A stretch of DNA of 64,000 bases, taken from assembly GCA_021776475.1 (NCBI GenBank), contig JAJFFV010000006.1, positions 682,001 through 746,000 on the forward strand, written 5' to 3'. Shown here in pieces: positions 35,097-43,529 of this stretch. This stretch comes from Parvularculaceae bacterium (GTDB lineage Bacteria > Pseudomonadota > Alphaproteobacteria > Caulobacterales > Parvularculaceae). The first letter of the stretch is position 1. Every line of letters begins with the position of its first letter. The position numbers and the translations under genes were made by a program. The notes under the pieces are model-generated. The model worked only from the letters and a program-made list of their open reading frames with translations, searched no databases and had not been told where the DNA came from.

Positions 35097-35171
35097 TGGT
35101 ACTCCCTAGGGGAATCGAACCCCTCTTTCCAGGTTGAAAACCTGGCGTCCTAACCGATAGACGAAGGGAGC
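35097..35171 (-). tRNA. tRNA-Glu (UUC)
   Basis: Read on the minus strand, the gene starts GCTCCCT at 35171, has the anticodon loop T-T-T-T-C-A-A (UUC) and ends with AGGGAGT, A and CCA at 35097-35099. Acceptor pairing includes one G-U. Length is 75 bases, as expected for glutamate tRNA. Confidence 0.95.
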
Positions 35172-35261
35172 AAAGCTCAGTAGAGGGCCGTCATATATTT
35201 TGGCTCCGTTGCTTATGCAAGTACAATCGACGTGAATTTGAGCAATTTATCGCGATCGTTT

Positions 35262-37031
35262 TTAGGCAAGCGCAGCATCTTCAATAATCAATTGAGCAGC
35301 GGAGCCGCCACGCCATTCATCCGGTTTCACCTTGCCCACAAGATGCAGTGACACAGTCGTGTTGGAGAGCAATGTATCGCCCAATTGTTCACCGACGCAT
35401 CGGAAAGCAATTGCGCGTGCCGTATTGCCCATATTGTCGCTTAAGGTACACGCAACGTGCTTCCCAGCTTTAACATCGGCAAATCGTATGCGCACATCTT
35501 TGATCATCATCCTTGGTTCCGGATACCCGTTGCCGAATGGACCTGCTTGATCGAGCTTGTCGGCCAGCTCGCGGGAAATTGCTGGCAGGCCGATGATCCC
35601 GTCAATTTTGACTTGCTGCGGATCCGGGGTGGCAGCGGTATCAGCCTCGAGCCGGTCTGAAATGAATTGGCGGAAATCCTCGAGGTTTTCACGTTCGATG
35701 GTTAGGCCTGCGGCCATGGCGTGACCACCGCCCGACACCAATAAACCATTTCTGCTTGCTTCTGCAATCAATCCGCCGAGATCAATTCCTTCGACGGATC
35801 GTCCGGATCCCTTGCCCACATTGTCATCGAGGCAGATGACGATTGCGGGACAGTTGTATTTCTCCTTGAGGCGGCCAGCGACTATACCGATGACGCCCGG
35901 ATGCCAGCCGGTGGATGCTGCCAGCACAAACTGAAAGTTCTCATTTTGGCGTTCGCCTTCAATCTGCGCGATCGCGGCATCCAGGACACCGCTCTCGATG
36001 TGCTGACGCTCCTTGTTCAGCGCTTCAAGTTTTTCGGCTAAACACTCTGTTTTATAATAGCTTTTTTCTTTCATCAGGTGATATGCGAGGTTCGCGTGAC
36101 CAATCCGTCCGGCCGCATTTATGCGCGGCCCGATAACAAATCCAAGATGGTAGGCGCTGGCTTTGCCTTTGGCTCCTGCCCGCTGTGCCAGAGAAAACAA
36201 TCCCGGATGGCTTACATCGGTCTCAGATACGTCAAAATCACCCATGACTTTAAGTCCTTGCGCAACAAGGACCCGGGTCAGTCCAGTCAATGGCATGACG
36301 TCGCAAACCAACCCTAAAGCCACAAGGTCGAGCCATCGAATGAGATTTGGTTCTGGCTGGTTTTCGAAAAAACCGTCCTCCCGCAACCTGCGATTTAGCG
36401 CCACAAGAACCATGAATGTGACGCCTACCGCTGAAAGATTGTTAAGGCCCGATATATCGTCTGGCCGGTTTGGGTTGACCACAGCGACCGCTGGCGGTGC
36501 CGGCAACGTCATCTGATGGTGATCAATGACGACGACATCAAGGCCATCTAATGCCACCTGCTCAAGGATTTCGTGGGCCATTGCACCACAATCAACCGTC
36601 AAACAGAGTGATGCGCCCTTGCACTGCAGGTACCTGAAGGCTTGCAGATTTGGACCATAGCCTTCTGTAATGCGATCAGGTAGATATACTTCATGTGATA
36701 CATTAAGTGACTGAAAGTAACGTGACAAGAGTGCAGATGAGGTTGTGCCGTCGACGTCGTAATCTCCAAAAATACCCACCGTTTCGTCAGATTGGATTGC
36801 AATTGCGAGTCGCGCTGCAGCCTTTTCCATATCAGCCATTATAAGTGGGTCGGGCATGGACGTGCGCAAAGAGGGATTCAGGTGCGCTGCTGCATTCGCT
36901 GAATTGATCCCTCTGGCAGAGAGAGTTTCAGCGAGTACCGTCTCCAAGCCAAGCTGCTGACACATGGTTTCGACATCTCGTTCGTCGAACGTGCGGCGCA
37001 GCCAACGCTTGCTGGAAACCGACTGAGCCAC
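35262..37031 (-). CDS. recJ: Single-stranded-DNA exonuclease RecJ
   Basis: This exonuclease has about 589 residues. DHH-family motifs are present: V-G-I-F-G-D-Y-D-V-D-G-T-T-S (about residue 84), C-G-A, V-V-I-D-H-H-Q, and the C-terminal DHHA1 region with V-S-G-G-G-H-A-M-A-A-G. RecJ degrades single-stranded DNA 5'-3' in recombination and mismatch repair. The start is uncertain: the frame remains open back to 37172, overlapping glpX, but family homology begins near V-A-Q-S-V-S-S-K-R-W, so the GTG at 37031 is chosen. It follows hom and glpX, a conserved trio. Confidence 0.93.
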   Translation of the reverse strand: MAQSVSSKRWLRRTFDERDVETMCQQLGLETVLAETLSARGINSANAAAHLNPSLRTSMPDPLIMADMEKAAARLAIAIQSDETVGIFGDYDVDGTTSSALLSRYFQSLNVSHEVYLPDRITEGYGPNLQAFRYLQCKGASLCLTVDCGAMAHEILEQVALDGLDVVVIDHHQMTLPAPPAVAVVNPNRPDDISGLNNLSAVGVTFMVLVALNRRLREDGFFENQPEPNLIRWLDLVALGLVCDVMPLTGLTRVLVAQGLKVMGDFDVSETDVSHPGLFSLAQRAGAKGKASAYHLGFVIGPRINAAGRIGHANLAYHLMKEKSYYKTECLAEKLEALNKERQHIESGVLDAAIAQIEGERQNENFQFVLAASTGWHPGVIGIVAGRLKEKYNCPAIVICLDDNVGKGSGRSVEGIDLGGLIAEASRNGLLVSGGGHAMAAGLTIERENLEDFRQFISDRLEADTAATPDPQQVKIDGIIGLPAISRELADKLDQAGPFGNGYPEPRMMIKDVRIRFADVKAGKHVACTLSDNMGNTARAIAFRCVGEQLGDTLLSNTTVSLHLVGKVKPDEWRGGSAAQLIIEDAALA

Positions 37032-37110
37032 CAGGATGTTTTCAGGAGCGGGGTTCAAAGCATCCCGCCCGGGGCGGTCGTTGCAGATTCCATACTTTTT
37101 ATTTCTGGGT

Positions 37111-38106
37111 TCACTGACCTTCCGATGGCCCTTTTTGCACAGATTTCTTCGGCGCTGCTGAGACCGCATCAATATACCTGATGGTGCCGGTTTTTGAGCG
37201 CATCACCACAGTGTGTGTCCGCACTTTCCCACCGTCCCAGCGAACCCCGCGCAACATTGTTCCATCAGTCACACCGGTTGCGGCAAACATGACATCACCA
37301 GACGCCATATCCATGAGGTCGTATTTCCGGTTGAGGTCGGTTATCCCAGCCTTTTCAGCTCTTGCTCGTTCATCGTCGTTACGGAAAACCAGGCGACCTT
37401 GCATCTGCCCGCCAACGCAGCGTAACGCCGCAGCGGCAAGAACACCTTCCGGGGCGCCGCCAGTCCCGATATACATATCAATCCCGGTGGTCGGCTCGGT
37501 CGTGTGGAAAACGCCTGCGACATCGCCATCCGGGATCAGGAAAACACGCGCGTCCATTTTTCGCGCCGCATCAATGATGTGTTGGTGACGCTCGCGATCT
37601 AGGACACATAGCGTGATCTCTGATGTGTCGGTGCCCTTGGCTTTGGCCAGCGTCGCGATGTTATCCTCGGTTGACGCGTCCAGATCGACGACACCCTCAC
37701 TGTAGCCAGGACCAACAGCAATTTTCTGCATATAAACATCAGGCGAATGCAGCAAAGTACCGCCTTGTGCCATGGCAACGACCGCAAGAGCGTTGGACAT
37801 GGCTTTGGCCGTTAACGTTGTACCCTCGAGCGGATCCAAAGCAATATCAACCTTCGGGCCGCCCATACCGACCTTCTCACCGATGTAGAGCATCGGCGCT
37901 TCATCACGCTCGCCCTCTCCAATCACCACGGTGCCGTCAATCGACAAAATGTTAAACGCATTACGCAAAGCAGTAACCGCTGCTTGATCTGCCCCTTCTT
38001 TGTCACCACGACCAATCATGGTCGAAGCTGCAACAGCTGCCGCTTCGGTACAGCGCCCAAGTTCAATGGTTAGAATTCTGTCGAGATAGGCTTCTTCGCT
38101 CGCCAT
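37111..38106 (-). CDS. glpX: Class II fructose-1,6-bisphosphatase
   Basis: This 331-residue enzyme has G-E-G-E-R-D-E-A-P-M-L, D-P-L-E-G-T-T (metal site), G-P-G-Y-S-E-G-V and G-T-G-G-A-P-E-G-V-L-A-A-A-A-L-R-C, all hallmarks of GlpX-type FBPases, which dephosphorylate fructose 1,6-bisphosphate in gluconeogenesis; some also take sedoheptulose 1,7-bisphosphate. It starts 21 bases after the hom stop codon, and recJ lies downstream. Confidence 0.95.
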   Translation of the reverse strand: MASEEAYLDRILTIELGRCTEAAAVAASTMIGRGDKEGADQAAVTALRNAFNILSIDGTVVIGEGERDEAPMLYIGEKVGMGGPKVDIALDPLEGTTLTAKAMSNALAVVAMAQGGTLLHSPDVYMQKIAVGPGYSEGVVDLDASTEDNIATLAKAKGTDTSEITLCVLDRERHQHIIDAARKMDARVFLIPDGDVAGVFHTTEPTTGIDMYIGTGGAPEGVLAAAALRCVGGQMQGRLVFRNDDERARAEKAGITDLNRKYDLMDMASGDVMFAATGVTDGTMLRGVRWDGGKVRTHTVVMRSKTGTIRYIDAVSAAPKKSVQKGPSEGQ

Positions 38107-38127
38107 TTTTTTGTCCTTTGCCCTGAC

Positions 38128-39435
38128 TTAAGAGAAATCTTCTATCCTGATAAGGGACGGCTCGCCTAAAGCAAATGGCTTTTGTCGAATTTCATTCGCC
38201 GCCTGAATCATTTCAGCCTCAGTCGTTACGTGAGTGGCCAGAACTACCATCGCGTCGTGATTGGTTGAATTATCACCTGTCGCCATCACCGACGGCTGGA
38301 TGAGGCTGTCGATAGAGATACCATGCTCGGCCAGCGTTTCGGAGATACCGGCAATCGCTCCGGGCACGTCTTTTAACGTCAAGCGCAGAAAGAACCGGGC
38401 TGGCCGCGTTTTCGAGGGCAGCATCTTAGCCGTCACAAGATTTTCGGCGGCAGTGTTGAACACTGGTCCGCCTGTACCGCGTGACAACGCAATTAAGTCA
38501 GCCACAATAGCGGCCGCTGTGGCGCCCTGTCCTGCACCAGGTCCTGCCAAAGAAACTTGCCCCAGCGGATCAGCGTTTATAATCAAGTAATTGTCGGCAC
38601 CGTCAGCCTTCGCTAGGCTGTGGTGTTTATCAACTAGAGCCGGATGAACCCGTAACTCGTACCCATCATCGTTCCTTTCCGCCACCGCCACGAGCTTGAT
38701 CCGGTACCCAAGCTTGCCCGCAGCGGCAATGTCGTTCGACGTGAGATTTTCAATCCCAAGAACAGGAAATGAACCATATTCTACAGTCGAATCGAATGCG
38801 ATCATCGCAAGGATAACGAGTTTCTGAGCTGCATCGTCACCACCTACATCAAGGCTCGGATCGGCCTCAGCAAACCCGAGCTGCTGTGCTTCTCTAAGGG
38901 CATCTTCATAGCTCACGCCAGCATGGGTCATTTGAGACAGAATGTAGTTGCAGGTGCCGTTCAGCATAGCTGTGAGTTTGTTAATTCTGCAGGCGCTTGC
39001 GCCACTTCTAAGGCTCCGTATTACCGGAACACCGGCAGCGACAGCCGCTTCATAACAAAGGCTTAGCTCTGCTCCTTCAGCTAATGTAGCAAGTTCTAGA
39101 CCATGTTTTGCCAGCAACGCTTTGTTTGCTGTGACCACATGCTTACCGCTCTCCAGCGCCGCTGTCACAGCGTGGCGGGCGACGCCTTCAGGACCGCCAA
39201 TGAGCTCAACAAAGACATCAATCTTGTCGCAAACAGCAAGTTCTATCGGGTCGGCATACCAATCGATCGGACCATGGGTTACACCGCGGTCTTTGGCTTG
39301 GTCACGGGCGCTTATTCCGGTCACGCATAGATTTGCTCCGGCTCTTTCGATTCGCTCCAAGTGGTTGACCAAAATATCCAGAACACCGGACCCGACGACA
39401 CCGAGGCCGGCGATTCCGATTCTTAGTGATTTCAT
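38128..39435 (-). CDS. hom: Homoserine dehydrogenase with ACT domain
   Basis: This 435-residue enzyme reduces aspartate semialdehyde to homoserine, on the path to methionine, threonine and isoleucine. The Rossmann motif G-L-G-V-V-G-S-G-V-L lies at residues 10-20; the catalytic domain has T-A-M-L-N-G-T-C-N-Y-I-L and F-A-E-A-D-P-S-L-D-V-G-G-D-D-A-A-Q-K; residues about 350-425 form an ACT domain (DVPGAIAGISETLAEHGISI) that allows feedback control, usually by threonine. It is the first gene of the hom-glpX-recJ operon. Confidence 0.95.
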   Translation of the reverse strand: MKSLRIGIAGLGVVGSGVLDILVNHLERIERAGANLCVTGISARDQAKDRGVTHGPIDWYADPIELAVCDKIDVFVELIGGPEGVARHAVTAALESGKHVVTANKALLAKHGLELATLAEGAELSLCYEAAVAAGVPVIRSLRSGASACRINKLTAMLNGTCNYILSQMTHAGVSYEDALREAQQLGFAEADPSLDVGGDDAAQKLVILAMIAFDSTVEYGSFPVLGIENLTSNDIAAAGKLGYRIKLVAVAERNDDGYELRVHPALVDKHHSLAKADGADNYLIINADPLGQVSLAGPGAGQGATAAAIVADLIALSRGTGGPVFNTAAENLVTAKMLPSKTRPARFFLRLTLKDVPGAIAGISETLAEHGISIDSLIQPSVMATGDNSTNHDAMVVLATHVTTEAEMIQAANEIRQKPFALGEPSLIRIEDFS

Positions 39436-39508
39436 TGACTGTTCCCGCTTGGTTCTGGTCGCAATCCGCAGACTTTATATTCCAGCTGTTGTGCCCATTT
39501 TATACAAT

Positions 39509-39991
39509 TCAACGCAGATTTTTTGGCGGCCGGCCCCCTAATAGTGGCATAGGTTTCTTCATTAGCGCTCGTACGCGAACCTGATCAGAGGCCATTCGTC
39601 GTTGTAATGTTTTCGCCGCTTCTTCGAGGCTCAAACTAATTATCCTGCCATCTTCAACTATATTCGCACTGATTTTTCGGTCGAGGGCTGTTTGCCGAAG
39701 GTCAATTGCGAGGCCAGCGTTCATCGTTGCCCTGAGTGCAAGTAAATCATTTTCATAGCGTTTTGTCTCTTTCCGATTCTGCATTTCCGGGATCTCTTTG
39801 GGCATATCTGAGAACCTAGGGAATCCCGCTGCTGGACTAGAAGTTCGTTTTACTTCTATCCGTTTGGCGATTTCAGGATTTACTATCCTTGGCTCGGTTT
39901 CAGCGCCAGGTGTGCCCACTGTGCCGCCATTCTGGCAGGCACAGACAAAAAACAACACGCTAAGTATCAGATAATTTTTCAGCATAAGCAT
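39509..39991 (-). CDS. Putative lipoprotein, unknown
   Basis: This 160-residue protein has a signal peptide with a lipobox-like F-V-C-A-C ending at residue 19, then a low-complexity linker and a charged helical region (residues 60-140, with TLQRRMASDQVRVRALMKK). I do not recognise the family. The ATG at 39991 or the one two codons later (39985) may be used. It is divergent from phaC, and an 8-2-8 inverted repeat lies directly upstream of its start. Confidence 0.65.
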   Translation of the reverse strand: MLMLKNYLILSVLFFVCACQNGGTVGTPGAETEPRIVNPEIAKRIEVKRTSSPAAGFPRFSDMPKEIPEMQNRKETKRYENDLLALRATMNAGLAIDLRQTALDRKISANIVEDGRIISLSLEEAAKTLQRRMASDQVRVRALMKKPMPLLGGRPPKNLR

Positions 39992-39993
39992 AT

Positions 39994-40011
39994 GATAAGA
40001 GGTCTCTTATC
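39994..40011. promoter_or_regulatory. 8-2-8 inverted repeat between phaC and a lipoprotein gene
   Basis: GATAAGAG (39994-40001) and CTCTTATC (40004-40011) are perfect complements with a GT spacer. The repeat occupies the divergent promoter region, 65 bases before the phaC ATG and 2 bases from the opposite ATG. A compact palindrome here suggests a repressor site. No CTGC-N3-GCAG element of the Paracoccus PhaR type was found. Confidence 0.5.
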
Positions 40012-40076
40012 TGTTATGGTCACTATACCAGCAGTATACTAGCTGTCGACAATCAAAAAATTGAAAAGCACAGATC

Positions 40077-42062
40077 ATGACTGACTTCTCCGATTTCGAG
40101 TCCCCTAAAAAGAACAACCCGCGCAAAAGGAAAAAAGTGGTTGGTACGAAATCGAAAAAAAAGAAAAGGAGTTCTGGGAAAGCTAAATCAGGTGATAAGA
40201 AAACCAAAACGATCCTGCAGACAACCGAGATCAGCGTGCCTAAACTGCCTCAAGCCGCAGATGACTCGCCTGATAGGTCAGTCTGGCAAGACGTCGAAAG
40301 CCTGACCCATTACATCAAGGATGTCAGCGGTCACAATCAGGAAATCCTCTCAGATATCGTGGAGAAGCAAGCTAACCTTGGCCGGAACAGTGGTGAGGCT
40401 TCTCAAGATCCGTTAAACCTGTCTGAGACAATGACAACCGTCTTCCAGAGCATTTTCTCGGACCCACAAAACATAATGCGTACACAGTTCAAAATGTGGG
40501 AGGACTATGTCCTGCTGGCGCAAAGTATGGGGCGCAAAGTAACGACTCAGGAGGCTGACCCTGTAATCGAACCGGATGTTGCCGATCGCAGGTTTTCGCA
40601 CAAAGCTTGGAAAGAAAACTACGCGCTGGACTTCATCAAACAGTCATATTTGATTATGAGCCGACACGCGCGGGACCTCGTTGAGCACACACCTGATCTC
40701 GATGATCACACAAGAAAAAAGGCCCTGTTTTACACGGAGCAGTTTCTGGCGGCGATCGCACCGACTAACTTCCCGACGACGAACCCTGAAGTGATTGAGG
40801 AGACGCTCCGGTCGAAAGGGGAAAACTTCCTGCGCGGGTATAAGAACCTGCTAGAAGATACTGAACGGGGTGACGGTGAACTGGCAATGAAAATGGTCGA
40901 TCTTGATTTTTTCGAGATCGGTAAAAATATCGCGACGACGCCCGGCAAAGTAGTTTTTCAAAATGATATTCTTCAACTGATCCAATATACGCCGACGACG
41001 ACTGAAGTTGATGTACGTCCGCTTGTGATCTTTCCACCGTGGATCAATAAGTTTTATATTCTCGATCTGCAACCTGAGAACTCTCTGGTAAGCTGGCTGG
41101 TTGATCAGGGCAAAACTGTATTTGTCGTCTCCTGGGTCAATCCGGGCCCTGATCTTGCGGGCAAGACCTTCACGGATTACATGCACGAGGGAGTCTTTGC
41201 GGCAATCGAGGCTGCAGAAGAGGCAACAGGCGAGCGTGAAGTTGACACGATTGGCTATTGTATCGGCGGCACGCTCCTCTCGGTCGCCTTGTCCTATATG
41301 GCTGATAAAGGTGACGACCGCATCAAATCCGCGACGTTCTTTACAGCTCAGATGGATTTTGTCGAAGCGGGAGACCTCTTGCTCTTTGTTGATGAGGAGC
41401 AAATTCATAACATTGAAAAACAGATTGACGCTGCCGGCGGCATTTACTCGGCCGCCGCCATGAGCAAAACATTCAATATGCTGAGGCCAATTGATCTTAT
41501 CTGGTCTGTTTACGTAGACAACTACCTACTGGGCAAAGAAGCCAAACGTTTCGATCTCTTGTTCTGGAACGATGATGCGACGAACATGCCGAAGGATGTG
41601 TACCTATTTTATTTACGGGAGTTTTATCAGCGCAATAAATTGTCGCGCGGCAAAATGACCATCGACGACGTTAATCTGGACCTTGGTAGAGTTACTATAC
41701 CGATCTTTATGCAGTCTGGGGAAAAGGATCATATTGCGCCTTTCCGGTCAATCTATCGCAGCGCCAAGCTGTATGGCGGGCCGGTTACTTTTATGCTTGC
41801 GGGGTCTGGCCATATCGCCGGGGTCATCAATCATCCAAGAAAGAAGAAGTACCACTACAGTACCAATGAAGCCCTTCCGGAAAAAGTTGAAGACTGGATC
41901 GCTGGCGCACGACGTCATGACTATTCATGGTGGCCGTACTGGATGGCGTGGCTACAAAAACAGGGAACCGGCAAGAAAGTTCTTGCCCGACAACCGGGCG
42001 ACGGGGCGTTGACGGTCATCGAAGATGCGCCCGGCTCTTACGTAAGGGTGAAGGCTCTGTAG
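40077..42062 (+). CDS. phaC: Class I polyhydroxyalkanoate synthase, lysine-rich N-terminus
   Basis: This 661-residue enzyme polymerises 3-hydroxyacyl-CoA into storage polyester. The lipase-like box G-Y-C-I-G-G (about residue 397) carries the nucleophile Cys; the Asp in S-G-E-K-D-H-I-A-P and the His in S-G-H-I-A-G-V complete the triad. The P-P-W-I-N-K-F-Y-I-L-D-L segment is typical of class I. Residues 10-45 are an unusual lysine/arginine-rich extension, with clusters KKNNPRKRKK and KSKKKKRSSGK. No phaA, phaB, phasin or phaR gene is next to it in this window. Confidence 0.93.
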   Translation: MTDFSDFESPKKNNPRKRKKVVGTKSKKKKRSSGKAKSGDKKTKTILQTTEISVPKLPQAADDSPDRSVWQDVESLTHYIKDVSGHNQEILSDIVEKQANLGRNSGEASQDPLNLSETMTTVFQSIFSDPQNIMRTQFKMWEDYVLLAQSMGRKVTTQEADPVIEPDVADRRFSHKAWKENYALDFIKQSYLIMSRHARDLVEHTPDLDDHTRKKALFYTEQFLAAIAPTNFPTTNPEVIEETLRSKGENFLRGYKNLLEDTERGDGELAMKMVDLDFFEIGKNIATTPGKVVFQNDILQLIQYTPTTTEVDVRPLVIFPPWINKFYILDLQPENSLVSWLVDQGKTVFVVSWVNPGPDLAGKTFTDYMHEGVFAAIEAAEEATGEREVDTIGYCIGGTLLSVALSYMADKGDDRIKSATFFTAQMDFVEAGDLLLFVDEEQIHNIEKQIDAAGGIYSAAAMSKTFNMLRPIDLIWSVYVDNYLLGKEAKRFDLLFWNDDATNMPKDVYLFYLREFYQRNKLSRGKMTIDDVNLDLGRVTIPIFMQSGEKDHIAPFRSIYRSAKLYGGPVTFMLAGSGHIAGVINHPRKKKYHYSTNEALPEKVEDWIAGARRHDYSWWPYWMAWLQKQGTGKKVLARQPGDGALTVIEDAPGSYVRVKAL

Positions 42063-42085
42063 CCGGATCAACGCGGTGTTCTGAG

Positions 42086-42101
42086 TTAATCTTTTATTAA
42101 C
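42086..42101 (+). promoter_or_regulatory. CtrA-type site (TTAA-N7-TTAAC)
   Basis: TTAA at 42086-42089, a 7-base spacer, and TTAAC at 42097-42101 match the CtrA consensus of alphaproteobacteria exactly. The site lies 44 bases before the small ORF at 42145, at a distance that would overlap a -35 element. CtrA is a response regulator controlling cell cycle or motility genes. This is the only such intergenic match noticed by eye in the window. Confidence 0.55.
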
Positions 42102-42144
42102 CCCCTCGAATCACCATGGTTAATGAGAAGTAAAGAGCCGGGTG

Positions 42145-42345
42145 ATGGAGATGACAATACACGAAGGAACTACAAAGGTGATGTTCCAAAACCTTGCCCC
42201 GACAGCCCATAGAAGAAGCACGATCGCTGAGAAAATCTTTCGCGAGCTGAAACGCAGCGGTGCAAGCGCTGCAGCAACAGGTTTTGGAAAAACCAGCAGG
42301 CAGCACACAGATGGTCTCCTCAGGAGTTCAGGAACAGAAAGTTAG
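42145..42345 (+). CDS. Small basic protein, unknown
   Basis: This possible gene of 66 residues starts with ATG at 42145 (GTG at 42142 is also in frame) after a weak GAGCCGG site. The product is hydrophilic, rich in T, S, R and K, with a helical centre (TIAEKIFRELKRSGASAA). I do not recognise it. In its favour are the CtrA-type box before it and a strong terminator 15 bases after it. The stretch 42063-42407 otherwise holds no gene. A small RNA transcribed from the same unit is an alternative. Confidence 0.4.
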   Translation: MEMTIHEGTTKVMFQNLAPTAHRRSTIAEKIFRELKRSGASAAATGFGKTSRQHTDGLLRSSGTES

Positions 42346-42360
42346 CCCAAAAAGGCAACA

Positions 42361-42389
42361 AAAAAGCCCCGCTCGCGGCGGGGCTTTTT
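42361..42389. terminator. Bidirectional intrinsic terminator
   Basis: AAAAAGCCCCGC (42361-42372) and GCGGGGCTTTTT (42378-42389) form a 12-bp perfect stem with a 5-base loop. A-run and T-run flank it on either side, so it can end the small plus-strand unit and the minus-strand rplM-rpsI operon, whose last stop is at 42408. Confidence 0.92.
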
Positions 42390-42407
42390 GTTTTGTATAG
42401 GCACAAT

Positions 42408-42902
42408 TTAACGCTTGGAAAACTGGAAGCTGCGGCGCGCTTTTGCCTTGCCGTATTTCTTCCGTTCAACTACGCGTGAATCTCGTGTCAGGAATCCGCC
42501 CTTTTTCAGAACAGCACGTAACCCAGGTTCGTAATAGGTCAACGCCTTGGAAATCCCGTGACGAACGGCGCCGGCCTGACCTGAAGGGCCAGAACCTTTG
42601 ACTGTGCAGAAGACATCAAATTGGTCTTTGCGTTCCGCTGCCACCAATGGCTGGAGAATTATCATCTGCAGGACCGGTCGACCGAAATAGTCGCTGTAGT
42701 CTTTTTTGTTTACCACGATCTTGCCGGAGCCCGGCTTAATCCAGACACGTGCCACTGCGGTTTTCCTTTTGCCGGTCGCATACGATCGGCCAAGATCATC
42801 GATCTTTGGGTCCGGTAGCGCTGCTTTTTCGACCAGCGCATCCATACCTTCAGTTGCCGCAACGGCATCCTTCAGATCATCAAGAGTTGTTGTTTCACTC
42901 AT
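42408..42902 (-). CDS. rpsI: 30S ribosomal protein S9
   Basis: This 164-residue protein has an N-terminal extension of about 36 residues followed by the S9 core: [26 protein letters not shown] and the C-terminal R-R-S-F-Q-F-S-K-R that reaches the P site of the ribosome. The ATG at 42902 is used. It lies 12 bases after rplM, as in nearly all bacteria, and is followed by a strong terminator. The long acidic N-terminus is common in alphaproteobacterial S9. Confidence 0.97.
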   Translation of the reverse strand: MSETTTLDDLKDAVAATEGMDALVEKAALPDPKIDDLGRSYATGKRKTAVARVWIKPGSGKIVVNKKDYSDYFGRPVLQMIILQPLVAAERKDQFDVFCTVKGSGPSGQAGAVRHGISKALTYYEPGLRAVLKKGGFLTRDSRVVERKKYGKAKARRSFQFSKR

Positions 42903-42914
42903 CAATATATTCCT

Positions 42915-43382
42915 CTAGGCCCGTAGGGTGTTCTTGGGGTTCATTGCAGCAACATCGAGTTTTTCGGGGCTCTGCGCGTCATGTGGATGCTCACCGCCCG
43001 CGTAAACCTTGAGGTTCGACAACTGTTGGCGAGCCAGTGGGCTTTCTTTTGGTAACATGCGCTGAACAGCTTTTTTGAGCACGCGCTCTGGGAAACGGCC
43101 ATCCAGAATCTTGTCGGCTGTCCGTTCCTTGATGCCACCAGGAAATCCTGTGTGCCAATAATATTTTTTGTCCGTCCGTTTTTTGCCAGTAAAAACAACC
43201 TTGTCGGCGTTCACGACAATAACATTGTCCCCACAATCGACATTCGGCGTATAAATCGGAAGGTGTTTACCGCGGAGTCTGGCTGCGATGACCGATGCCA
43301 GACGGCCAACGACCAATCCTTCCGCATCTATCAAGATCCATTTTTTGTCAATGTCCGCGGGTTTGGCATTGAAAGTTTTCAT
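42915..43382 (-). CDS. rplM: 50S ribosomal protein L13
   Basis: This 155-residue protein begins M-K-T-F-N-A-K-P, contains [15 protein letters not shown] and the signature [11 protein letters not shown], and ends with [12 protein letters not shown]13 is an early-assembling protein of the large subunit. I chose the ATG at 43382 because the upstream open frame (33 codons) has no homology. It leads the rplM-rpsI operon. Confidence 0.97.
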   Translation of the reverse strand: MKTFNAKPADIDKKWILIDAEGLVVGRLASVIAARLRGKHLPIYTPNVDCGDNVIVVNADKVVFTGKKRTDKKYYWHTGFPGGIKERTADKILDGRFPERVLKKAVQRMLPKESPLARQQLSNLKVYAGGEHPHDAQSPEKLDVAAMNPKNTLRA

Positions 43383-43529
43383 GGCTATGATCCTGTATTC
43401 ACTTGAGCGGTGCGTTATAGGTAAGATGCTTACGACGTCAACATCTATTCGGAAAAATTCAACAAAAACAATATTCTTCATAAGCGGTATAGAAATACCA
43501 CATTGTGTAGATCATTTACGGGAGTCAGT

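Noticed and set aside
40851-41408. Minus-strand frame of 185 codons inside phaC
   Set aside because: It lies opposite the catalytic region of a clear phaC and lacks any motif.
42097-42308. Minus-strand open frames with a hydrophobic start opposite the small ORF
   Set aside because: They have no ribosome site and run against the terminator-bounded plus unit; the CtrA-type box and the terminator support the plus strand.
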